A stretch of 15,430 bases of DNA from Willaertia magna (GCA_902984215.1 CADWAF010000573.1:1-15430); one strand, 5' to 3'; positions 8,029 to 15,424 are shown, counted from the first letter of the stretch. Notes: generated by a model from the sequence alone, not told the origin. Program-made: numbers and translations.

Positions 8029-9108
8029 ATGTCTAATTGGTGGGGAGCAGGTGCAAACATTTCCGGTGCTACTAACGTTGCGGCAGAGAAAAGGAAACGA
8101 AACACTAGAGTTTCTTCTAATAATCTTCCAACTAACAATAATATAAGTGATGCAATTGAAAGCGATAAATATAATTCTATAGAGGAGTTAAGTTCCGCTA
8201 TCCAACAATTTGCTTCTTATATTCATAATCTTGATAGAAATGTTAAACATCTTATACGATGTAATTCTAATGAAGATGAAATTAAAAAACAAACATCTTC
8301 TTTACAATCAATAACTAGTGCTAAAGATACTGATCGTTTAAGAATAAAAATAAAAAATCTAAAAGAAAAGATTCATAAACAAAAAGAAGTTTTACAAAAG
8401 AGTTTATTAAAATATCAAAAGAAAAGATTTGAAGGAAGTACAAATAATTCATTAGATTTAAGTGGAGATAATGATAATACTCCTTCATCTAATACAATTG
8501 TAGATAGTTTTGGTTCAACTTCAATTAAAGTTCAATTTAATAAACTTTTAACTCAATTTAAAGAATTATGTAAACAATATGAAAAATCAATTAAAGATTA
8601 TCGTGAAAGTGAAAAGAAGAATAAAAGATCTAATTTAATGAAATATCATGAAGATGATGTTGAATCAATGTTTAGTACAACTAGTAGTAAAAGAAATCAA
8701 TCAAAACATAATAAACAGAATATATTATTAGATGAAGAAGAAGAAGAAGAATTAGAAGAGGAAGAACGTGTAGAATCAGGACAACAACAATTAAAACAAC
8801 AATTTGTTTTAAGTTCAACTGATCAATCAACACTTGATGTAGAAAAACAAATTGCAATTGAATCACAAAAAGAATTAAAAGAATTAGAAACTAATTATTA
8901 TGAATTACATCAATGTTTTGTTGATTTAAATCAAATGGTTAAAGAACAAGATGAATCTATTGAAATAATTCATGATAATGTACAAAAGGCAAATGATTAT
9001 GTTGAACAAGGAGTTGAAAATATTAAAGTAGCTAGAAGTATGACTGGAATGGGATTATTACAAAATATATTTTCACCAATGAAAATTGTAAAGAATTTTA
9101 TAAATTAA
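8029..9108 (+). CDS. Syntaxin-like Qa-SNARE without a membrane anchor
   Basis: This 359-aa protein has a C-terminal SNARE motif at about 281-335 of syntaxin (Qa) type. It reads LETNYYELHQCFVDLNQMV, then KEQDESIEIIHDNVQKANDY, with the zero-layer Gln at residue 307. Upstream are helical, heptad-like stretches (about 45-135 and 165-200) compatible with an Habc-type regulatory bundle. A Glu-rich linker (about 235-250) comes before the SNARE motif. Syntaxins normally end in a single transmembrane helix. Here the protein stops after GLLQNIFSPMKIVKNFIN, which is neither long nor hydrophobic enough to be one, and there is no CaaX box or C-terminal cysteine cluster. The start at 8029 follows an A-tract. 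It lies 102 bp after VPS41, a functional partner of endosomal/vacuolar Qa-SNAREs in other organisms. Which Qa subfamily it belongs to is unresolved. Confidence 0.85.
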   Translation: MSNWWGAGANISGATNVAAEKRKRNTRVSSNNLPTNNNISDAIESDKYNSIEELSSAIQQFASYIHNLDRNVKHLIRCNSNEDEIKKQTSSLQSITSAKDTDRLRIKIKNLKEKIHKQKEVLQKSLLKYQKKRFEGSTNNSLDLSGDNDNTPSSNTIVDSFGSTSIKVQFNKLLTQFKELCKQYEKSIKDYRESEKKNKRSNLMKYHEDDVESMFSTTSSKRNQSKHNKQNILLDEEEEEELEEEERVESGQQQLKQQFVLSSTDQSTLDVEKQIAIESQKELKELETNYYELHQCFVDLNQMVKEQDESIEIIHDNVQKANDYVEQGVENIKVARSMTGMGLLQNIFSPMKIVKNFIN

Positions 9109-10135
9109 TAAAATTCAGCATCTTCTTCAAAATCTTCTTCAGCAAAGAATTCATAATTAACAATTGAAACAACATTATTTGAAGGCCATACTTTAGAAAT
9201 ATCACATCCATAAGCTTCAAATAAAGTTGTTGGAGAATTTAATTTGACACAAGTACTTTCTGGATCAAATACAATTCCATGAAAATGAATTGATTTAACT
9301 GAAATGTCAACTTCAAATATTGGTTCATTCTTTTTATAAGGACTTAAATGTACCATTTCTTTAGAATCAGTTACTCCAAACACAACTAAATGATCTAATG
9401 CTTCTGTAATTTTAATTGTCTCTCTAATTAAATATTTACCTGGAAATACAATTAATACTGGAAATAAAGGATGTGATAATGCATTATTATGATGTCTTTT
9501 AGCAATTTGTTTCAATGCTTCAAATGCTGGTTCAAATCCAAAAAAGTTTTCCATTGTTGTTGGAATTACAACTGTATTTCTCATTAAATCTGTTGGAGTA
9601 TGAATACTTCTGAGAAATGGCATTAATTTAGTGTGAACTTCAAATAATCTCTTTTCTACACCAAATCCTATTGCTTTTAATTTAACTTCAATATTGGCAT
9701 TCTTTGTATCGTAGAGTTTTAATTTTCTACTAATTTCTAAATTCATTGGTAATGTCTCTAATGATGTAGTTGTCATTCCTCTATTTATTTATTTATTAAT
9801 TATTGTAATTATTATTAAACTTACATTAATTTATCATTTTGTTTTTCCTTTACTTCAATTTTTATTCTTTCATCTACATTAAAATCTTTAAAAATTAAAT
9901 TATTATTTTCTGTCCATTCATATGAATTTTTACCTTCTTCACTCTTTTCAGTTGATGATACTTTCTTTGGAGTTTGAGCCAATGTCAATACTACATATAT
10001 TGAACTATTGAATTCAATCACTCATTATTGTTATTTAAACAACACTTACTTTGGTTCCGATGGTAAATTCTCAACTTTTGTTACAGTCACACTTAATTGA
10101 ACATTTTCTTCATGTAATAATCTCTTTCTGATCAT
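9105..10135 (-). CDS. C2-domain protein with beta-helix-like C-terminal part (three exons)
   Basis: Exons on the minus strand are 10135-10050, 10004-9825 and 9780-9105, giving 313 aa. The start ATG follows a run of A's. Splicing assembles a C2-like domain at about 10-125: VQLSVTVTKVENLPSEP, then SIYVVLTLAQT, YEWTENNNLIF, IKIEVKEKQNDKLIG, and KLKLYD...IEVKLKAIG. The usual acidic calcium-binding loop residues look sparse, so calcium-independent lipid or protein binding is more likely. Residues about 170-295 (ALKQIAKR, IVFPGKYLIRETIKI, LVVFGV, SIHFHGIVF) resemble the first coils of a right-handed parallel beta-helix, the pectin-lyase-like fold also found in some F-box proteins. The end is acidic (EEDFEEDAEFY). 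I know of no named family with this pairing; the function is unknown. The 3' end overlaps the convergent SNARE gene by 4 bp. Confidence 0.85.
9781..9824 (-). other. Intron 2 of the C2-domain gene (44 nt)
   Basis: On the minus strand it runs GTAAGT...AAATAG and joins TTA AT to A GGA ATG, giving LIGMTTT in phase 2. Without splicing, the upstream exon stops at once at TAA inside the donor. The junction falls in the C2 strand KLIG, a position that makes structural sense. Confidence 0.88.
10005..10049 (-). other. Intron 1 of the C2-domain gene (45 nt)
   Basis: On the minus strand it runs GTAAGT...TCAATAG, in phase 2, joining CCA AA to T TCA ATA to give SEPNSIYVVLTL. This places the first C2 strand in frame with the rest of the domain. 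The intron contains in-frame stops. Confidence 0.88.
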
Positions 10136-10154
10136 TTTTTTTATTTGTTGACAT

Positions 10155-10168
10155 TTAATGATGCTAAG
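10155..10168 (-). promoter_or_regulatory. Shared 14-bp upstream motif, copy 1
   Basis: CTTAGCATCATTAA on the minus strand, beginning 33 nt before the start codon of the C2-domain gene. It differs at one base from CTTAGCGTCATTAA upstream of CWF19L2. A promoter or initiator role is inference. Confidence 0.4.
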
Positions 10169-10184
10169 AGTCTTTAAATAAACT

Positions 10185-11144
10185 TTACAAATTATTATTT
10201 ACATAAATTAAAAAATCAGCCTCTCTAATTTCATTATTACAATAATTCTTAGCAAATGAAGCACCATTAGCAGTTGGTGGAGAAAACGCAACCTGTTTCT
10301 TTTGTAATATACAACCATAAATAAAATGTTCACGAATACAATCAATTAATTGTGAAGCAATCTTCATTCTTCTAAATTCTTCTTTAACCCAAATTCTATT
10401 AATTCCACAAACAGCCTTTCTCTTTTGTTTACAATCCCATGAACAAATATTTGATTGTTGTTCAGTTATAGATGATTGTGTAATTATTTGTTCTTCTGCT
10501 TCTTCACTGATATTGTTAGTAGTTGTAGTTACTTGTTTATCATTGCTGTCAATAATTGATTTCTCCATATATGCAGGTGATGCCTCAATTATTCTTTCAG
10601 CAACACATATTCCCATAATTTCATTTGTTTCATCATTTAAATAAATAAACATTGAATGTGTTTGTGTAGAATAAGGTAAAGTACATTGTAAACATGTTCT
10701 ATCAATATATTCAATTATATCTTTTGCTTTCTTTTGTTGACATGTTGGTGAATTATTATTTATTAAAATTATTTTATATGGATATTCTTCCATTTTAATT
10801 ATATCTTTATTGTGAACTTTATATTTCATTAATTTAGTAACACTTTTACAGAATTTTGAATGGACCTTTTCATCTTGTAAACTACCATTCATGTAAACCA
10901 TTTGACATTTAGAACATTTAATACTTTTAAAACTAGATTGTCCACAATCTATATATAATTGTTCCAATCTCTTTTTACATTTTAATTTATCTGATTTAGT
11001 TTTATTAGATTTTTTAATACCACTATTACTATTACTACTTGAGGACATTGAAAATAAATCAAATTCATCATCTACCTTATTACTAGTTGTTGTTTTGATT
11101 GCTAGTTTATTTGAGGGACTGAATACTAGTGTTGTTTGTTTCAT
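10185..11144 (-). CDS. ECO1: ECO1/ESCO cohesin N-acetyltransferase
   Basis: This 319-aa acetyltransferase is of the Eco1/Ctf7/ESCO family, which acetylates the Smc3 cohesin head in S phase to establish sister-chromatid cohesion. The family pattern is clear. QLYIDCGQSSFKSIKCSKC leads into a zinc finger with C77, C80, H95 and C99 (C2HC, where a last His is more usual). Then come KYK..., an IMGICVAERI strand, AVCGINRIWV (244-253), the acetyl-CoA loop RRMKIA (258-263), IYGCILQKKQVAFS, and FAKNYC, with final strand FLIYV. A low-complexity insert (about 200-235) separates the core strands. The N-terminus MKQTTLVF contains QTTLVF, resembling the PCNA-binding motif of Eco1 proteins. The start lacks the A-tract present at most genes here; an upstream in-frame ATG with that context is cut off by a stop. 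The next gene begins 49 bp downstream. Confidence 0.95.
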   Translation of the reverse strand: MKQTTLVFSPSNKLAIKTTTSNKVDDEFDLFSMSSSSNSNSGIKKSNKTKSDKLKCKKRLEQLYIDCGQSSFKSIKCSKCQMVYMNGSLQDEKVHSKFCKSVTKLMKYKVHNKDIIKMEEYPYKIILINNNSPTCQQKKAKDIIEYIDRTCLQCTLPYSTQTHSMFIYLNDETNEIMGICVAERIIEASPAYMEKSIIDSNDKQVTTTTNNISEEAEEQIITQSSITEQQSNICSWDCKQKRKAVCGINRIWVKEEFRRMKIASQLIDCIREHFIYGCILQKKQVAFSPPTANGASFAKNYCNNEIREADFLIYVNNNL

Positions 11145-11168
11145 GTCTTTTTTTTCTGAAATTTGTAT

Positions 11169-11189
11169 TTAGTTTTCTAATGCACTCAT
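11169..11189 (-). promoter_or_regulatory. In-frame 6-codon mini-ORF upstream of ECO1
   Basis: An ATG with a strong A-tract (11189-11187) opens MSALEN and stops at TAA (11171-11169). It is in the same frame as the ECO1 start, 45 nt upstream. It could be a translational-control uORF. It could also be a first exon: a 30-nt GTGCAT...TTTCAG intron (11085+100 to 11156 region, i.e. 11185-11156) would give MKKKDMKQTTLVF, but this is shorter than any other intron seen here. Confidence 0.35.
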
Positions 11190-11276
11190 TTTTTTTAAAT
11201 ATTAAAATTTGAGAAACGGTCATTGTAAAAAAATTCCAGGAAAAAAGAGAATGTAGTTACAATTTGGACAAGTTCT

Positions 11277-13508
11277 TTATTGTGAAAATTTATCTTTAAA
11301 AAAGTTACAAATGTCATCTTCTGACAATTTGCTTTCTTTAAATTGATAGCAAAAGGATAATAGTTCATGAGCAGACTTTTCTTTATCACTCACTTTTAAT
11401 GTTGATAATAAAAAGTGTAGAGTTAATTTCATATTCTCCAAGAAACCAAAATTAGTTTGCATTTCATTCAAAGGTATTAAATTAACTGATGGATTTATAT
11501 GATTGTTGCTACCTTGTTGGAAAAAGGCATGTTGTAAAATTACAGGAATAGATGGTCTCATAGAAACATCCCTAACAAGTATTTTCTTTAATAAATCTAT
11601 AGCTAATGAAAAACCTTCAATTTCAGGGAAAGGTATAATACAACTTTCAGAAGTAATTGCATTAATCTTAGTACAATGAGTTGTATAATCAGTAAATGGT
11701 GTTCTATTATAAATTGTTTGATAAAAGATTATACCTAAACTCCAAATATCACCTGGTGGACCAAATTTATATTTTGGTCCAGAATTTTCACCTGTTGGGG
11801 TAATGGATTGGTGAACAACAAAACTTTCAGGAGGCATATAGTTTAGAGTACCAATAATAGAATTTCTGACAATATTCTGCGTATTCTCATGGTCAGGTGT
11901 TTTAGAAATTCCAAAGTCAATTAATTTCAATTTACCATTTACTAATAAGAAATTAGATGGTTTAATATCAGAGTGAATTATTTTCTTAGAATGAATAAAA
12001 GCTACTGCCTCTAACATTTCTTTCCAATACTTTCTTAATTCATCTATTGGCATTGGTGCTTTGTCTTTGGCTTGTTTCTTAATTATTGAACTAAAGTCAG
12101 AGGAACCCAATTCCATCACCAATAAAATTTCTTCCTTTGTTTTATGTGAGCGATGTTCAAAATCTATTAATCTAATAATATTATTGTTTATATCATCTTC
12201 TTTTAATCTCTCTAATAATTTAGCCTCATCCAGAAAACCTTTTACAACGCTAGTTTCATCATCTGTTTTATCTATTTTTATATGTTTAACAGCAACTTCT
12301 TGATTGGTCTCAACATCAACACACTTGTATACTGCACAACTACCTCCAATTCCAATTTTAGCAGCAACTAGGTATTCACGTTGTTTAATTTTAACTGTCA
12401 CTGTTGGTTTTCTCTTTTTAGTATCATTAGTGTTTGTTGTTGTAGTTTTATAACCATTATCACCTTCTCTTGTTCGTTTTAATTGGTTATCCTGTGATTC
12501 TGTTGCTGATACATTATTTAAATTAGAATTATTCGTACTCTCAGTAGGACTGACAACTGTAGGTTTGGAAATTACGTTTTGCGTAACACCATTAGTGGCG
12601 TTATTATTGACAATACTATTAGGTACAGACACAGTATTTGTCACAAGACCACTATTGCCCAACGGTGCACCAGTAATATTTATATTATTAATGGAACTAT
12701 TATTGCCAAATAAATTCATTCTTCCACCAGGCCTTAACTGATTATTTTCATTGTTTGATCTTCTTCTTCTATTACTTCCAAATATATTATCCATTGGGGG
12801 TGTTTTACTCTTGTTGGGAGTTATTAAGGAATTAAATTTTTCAGGTCTGTAAGTAATTTGAAAATTAAACGTTTCATGTTTAAATATTGAATTTTTTACT
12901 TCTTCTAAGCGAACAGTCTTTCCAATTCTCTTTATTCCAGCTTCAATTTTAGCCAAAGATTTCATCACCTTATCTCTCTTTTCTTCATTGGAATACCATT
13001 CATATTGTGCACATAAAATATAAAAAGTTTCATCCTCTGTAATTGAATGAGGATTAGTTTCGAAATATTTAATTTGGTGGGATAATAATTCTTTCATTTC
13101 GTTTTCAATATTAGATATATTACATGTCAATAAAGAAACAGCGAATAACATCCACAACATGTGCAAATCTTTTTCATTGGCTACTAAAATTTTATTTTCT
13201 AGTATTTGTAAACAAAGTCTAATAAACATTCGTTTTTGTTCAAAGCACGGAGTAGTTTTTTCATCTAATTGGTAATATATTTCCATGATTTTCGCAAATG
13301 GTTGGGGATTTTGTTTAATTTCATCAAGTGTTGGGATATGTGTCAATATTGGTTTTCTGGATTTATAGATACTCGTTGATGTAGTAGATAATGAATTTGT
13401 TGTTAAAGACGGTTTATTAGATGTAACACTAGGATTTGATGAAGAGCTTAGAGGATTGGGTTGTTGAATTTGTGGATTGAAATTTTCTTTGGATGTCGTT
13501 CTAAACAT
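11277..13508 (-). CDS. MPS1: MPS1/TTK spindle-checkpoint dual-specificity kinase
   Basis: This 743-aa protein has an Mps1/TTK kinase domain at about 375-665. It contains the glycine loop GIGGSC (386-391), VAVK with Lys408, the hinge VMELGS, YWKEMLEAV, HSDIKPSNFL with catalytic Asp514, DFG at 531-533, and GTLNYMPPES, the Mps1-type PPE activation segment. From memory the human hinge is MECG, so Cys is Leu here; the preceding Met gatekeeper is kept. The helical N-terminal region (about 55-205) is compatible with the TPR-like domain of Mps1/Bub1 proteins. It is linked by an Asn/Ser-rich stretch (225-365). A KEN sequence at residues 7-9 may be an APC/C degron. The kinase would act at kinetochores to delay anaphase. 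The start follows an A-tract. Only 30 bp separate it from the upstream CWF19L2 stop, so its promoter must overlap that gene or be shared. Confidence 0.95.
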   Translation of the reverse strand: MFRTTSKENFNPQIQQPNPLSSSSNPSVTSNKPSLTTNSLSTTSTSIYKSRKPILTHIPTLDEIKQNPQPFAKIMEIYYQLDEKTTPCFEQKRMFIRLCLQILENKILVANEKDLHMLWMLFAVSLLTCNISNIENEMKELLSHQIKYFETNPHSITEDETFYILCAQYEWYSNEEKRDKVMKSLAKIEAGIKRIGKTVRLEEVKNSIFKHETFNFQITYRPEKFNSLITPNKSKTPPMDNIFGSNRRRRSNNENNQLRPGGRMNLFGNNSSINNINITGAPLGNSGLVTNTVSVPNSIVNNNATNGVTQNVISKPTVVSPTESTNNSNLNNVSATESQDNQLKRTREGDNGYKTTTTNTNDTKKRKPTVTVKIKQREYLVAAKIGIGGSCAVYKCVDVETNQEVAVKHIKIDKTDDETSVVKGFLDEAKLLERLKEDDINNNIIRLIDFEHRSHKTKEEILLVMELGSSDFSSIIKKQAKDKAPMPIDELRKYWKEMLEAVAFIHSKKIIHSDIKPSNFLLVNGKLKLIDFGISKTPDHENTQNIVRNSIIGTLNYMPPESFVVHQSITPTGENSGPKYKFGPPGDIWSLGIIFYQTIYNRTPFTDYTTHCTKINAITSESCIIPFPEIEGFSLAIDLLKKILVRDVSMRPSIPVILQHAFFQQGSNNHINPSVNLIPLNEMQTNFGFLENMKLTLHFLLSTLKVSDKEKSAHELLSFCYQFKESKLSEDDICNFFKDKFSQ

Positions 13509-13512
13509 TTTT

Positions 13513-13524
13513 TTAACGATACAT
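13513..13524 (-). promoter_or_regulatory. Possible 3-codon upstream ORF before MPS1
   Basis: ATG TAT CGT TAA ends four bases before the MPS1 start codon and is out of frame with it. If transcripts begin upstream, it would precede the true start. Chance occurrence is quite possible. Confidence 0.25.
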
Positions 13525-13538
13525 TTTGGAGGGAATTT

Positions 13539-15383
13539 TTACCTCCCATCCCCATTCCTCGAAGAAGTGGCGGCAACACCTTCTTTAGGTTGTGGTTCTT
13601 TGTGCATTGTGTCTTTGGTCCAATTAAACTTACTGAATTGTTGTACAAAAGAAAATACTTGATTTCTTTCTTCATCAAACTTTCCTCCTTTAAGTTTCGC
13701 TTCGTTTGGTGTAATTTTTAATATTCCGCAAACTACTTCCTTGCCAAATGTGAAAGAGAATTTTTCGTCTTCAATTACGTGAGCAAAACCTCCACTTAAT
13801 TCAAATTCTACATGGAAATAAGGGAAGCCTTTAGGTACTGATCTATGAATTCCCTTTCCTCTCGTGTCTATTAGTTTTTTGTTTTGTGACCACTCACTTG
13901 CACTTAAATTATAAGAAGTACTACCAATATCATTGATAGCATTCTTGAAATAAGGTGCTGCCTTATCCATCAAATGAAAAGGAAGTGGAATACATTCAAT
14001 AAATGCATGCTTCTCATGTTTAATAGAATAAGGTGTAACTGTTTCCAAGAATAACACATCCTTTTCTTGTTCAATAAACATTTTCTTTAGGGCTTGTTTA
14101 AATAAATAAATTTCTTCATAAACATCTTCGTCTACTTCACGAATAGATAAAGAATGTTGAATTGGTACGATACAACAATGTCCCTCAACTAATCTTCCAT
14201 AAGGTGGAAGCGTTAAGTAAGCTTTGGATCCTGTTGCGATCACCAAATGATTTTTAAAGCGCTTGTTCTCAAAACAAAATAAGCAATTTTCAGCTTGCTT
14301 TTGTTTTTTAAATTCTTTAATTTGTTGTTGCTTAATAAATGATTTTTGTTTCTCTTCTAATCTCTTCCTCTTCTTTTCACTATTGATTCTTTTATCATCA
14401 CCAATTTGAAATGATTCTACACCATTATTATTTATAAATTGGTCGCCGTACTGATCGTCATATTCAATATTATTTCTTACATTAGAATGATAACCTGAAT
14501 CTTTAGTTATATTCAATTTTAATTTTGCATCAAAGTTTTGAACAGAATGTTCTTTAGCTTCTAAAACCATTTCAGATAAGGATTGGTCAACTTGGTTTGC
14601 AAAGTATTTTCTACCTTGTAAAGATCCATCAATTCTTTTACCATTGTGATCGAAAGTAGGTAGTTGCTCTATTTTACTCTTTTGTTTGAATAAATGTTTA
14701 GCCTTACGAATTTCTTTCAATTGATCACTTAACTCATTATAAGTTTTTGTATCGCCCTTTGATTCTGCCTCTAATGCTTGTTGTGCTAAATCATTTAATT
14801 GTTCTTGTGACATAGAAACATAATCCATATTAATATCAGAGCTTACAATATTTTCTAATCTTGATGTTATCTCTGTTGGTCTTTGATTTCTATGTTTATC
14901 GTAATATGAAGGAGGCAATAAAGGATTGTCATCCCCTGAGTTTGGTTTTCTCATTAAGTTACCCTCTAAAGAAACCATCTTTCTTCTGTCATTTGATGGA
15001 GGAGTACCTTGTCCAGAATCAAATGAATTTCCCCAATGTTCTTGTAAAATTACATTGACTGGAACTCCAGTTTCTTTAGCTCTTTCTTGTGCTCTTTTTA
15101 ATGCTCTTTCTTTCCATGAAGAAGAAATGGTCGATGGAGAAGGAGAATAATTTTTATCATTTAAATGTGGATTAAGCTCTTTAGGTTTTAGTGGTTCTAT
15201 TTTAACTTGTTTCTCTTCCCGTCTAGTAAATAATCCTTCTCCTTTTGGTGGATATAACATCCATTCTTCTCTTTGAATATTATCATTGTCATCATAACTT
15301 TCTGGTGTGACATCAATCCTCTTTTCCGATAATGGTGGTTGGGCAGTTGGTGATGGTTTTCTAACCTTTATTCCTCTTAGCAT
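13539..15383 (-). CDS. CWF19L2: CWF19L2 spliceosome-associated / lariat-turnover protein
   Basis: This 614-aa protein of the Cwf19 family is a late-spliceosome factor that works with the lariat-debranching machinery. N-terminal landmarks are REEWMLYPPKGE (39-50) and WKERALKRAQERAKETG (90-106), then an HWG motif. A coiled, Lys/Gln-rich segment precedes the catalytic-like half. The C-terminal half carries both CwfJ-type modules. The first is HIT-like: C367xxC370, HLVIATG, EGHCCIVPIQH with H402 and H410, LFLETV, and ECIPLPFH. The second is KGFPYFHVEF, GGFAHVIED, and FTFGKEVVCGIL. It is shorter than human CWF19L2, from memory about 890 aa, mainly in the N-terminal low-complexity part. The start ATG follows AAAA; 47 bp of upstream sequence remain in the window, with no alternative ATG. 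The stop lies 30 bp before MPS1. Confidence 0.95.
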   Translation of the reverse strand: MLRGIKVRKPSPTAQPPLSEKRIDVTPESYDDNDNIQREEWMLYPPKGEGLFTRREEKQVKIEPLKPKELNPHLNDKNYSPSPSTISSSWKERALKRAQERAKETGVPVNVILQEHWGNSFDSGQGTPPSNDRRKMVSLEGNLMRKPNSGDDNPLLPPSYYDKHRNQRPTEITSRLENIVSSDINMDYVSMSQEQLNDLAQQALEAESKGDTKTYNELSDQLKEIRKAKHLFKQKSKIEQLPTFDHNGKRIDGSLQGRKYFANQVDQSLSEMVLEAKEHSVQNFDAKLKLNITKDSGYHSNVRNNIEYDDQYGDQFINNNGVESFQIGDDKRINSEKKRKRLEEKQKSFIKQQQIKEFKKQKQAENCLFCFENKRFKNHLVIATGSKAYLTLPPYGRLVEGHCCIVPIQHSLSIREVDEDVYEEIYLFKQALKKMFIEQEKDVLFLETVTPYSIKHEKHAFIECIPLPFHLMDKAAPYFKNAINDIGSTSYNLSASEWSQNKKLIDTRGKGIHRSVPKGFPYFHVEFELSGGFAHVIEDEKFSFTFGKEVVCGILKITPNEAKLKGGKFDEERNQVFSFVQQFSKFNWTKDTMHKEPQPKEGVAATSSRNGDGR

Positions 15384-15410
15384 TTTTATTTATCTAAAAT
15401 TATAATTTAG

Positions 15411-15424
15411 TTAATGACGCTAAG
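15411..15424 (-). promoter_or_regulatory. Shared 14-bp upstream motif, copy 2
   Basis: CTTAGCGTCATTAA on the minus strand, beginning 41 nt before the CWF19L2 start codon. It matches the motif upstream of the C2-domain gene at 13 of 14 bases. It lies at the very edge of the window, so flanking similarity cannot be judged. Confidence 0.4.

Noticed and set aside
9088..9142. Hidden intron at the SNARE 3' end that might add a membrane anchor
   Set aside because: Splicing from GTAAAG to either nearby acceptor gives only short polar tails ending at TAA.
13461..13721. Frames on both strands around the MPS1/CWF19L2 junction
   Set aside because: Both neighbouring genes have strong family matches covering the region, and the extra frames have no independent support.
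10185..15383. Bacterial-style operon or horizontally acquired block
   Set aside because: Genes are typical eukaryotic housekeeping genes, one has spliceosomal introns, and base and codon use do not differ from the rest of the window.
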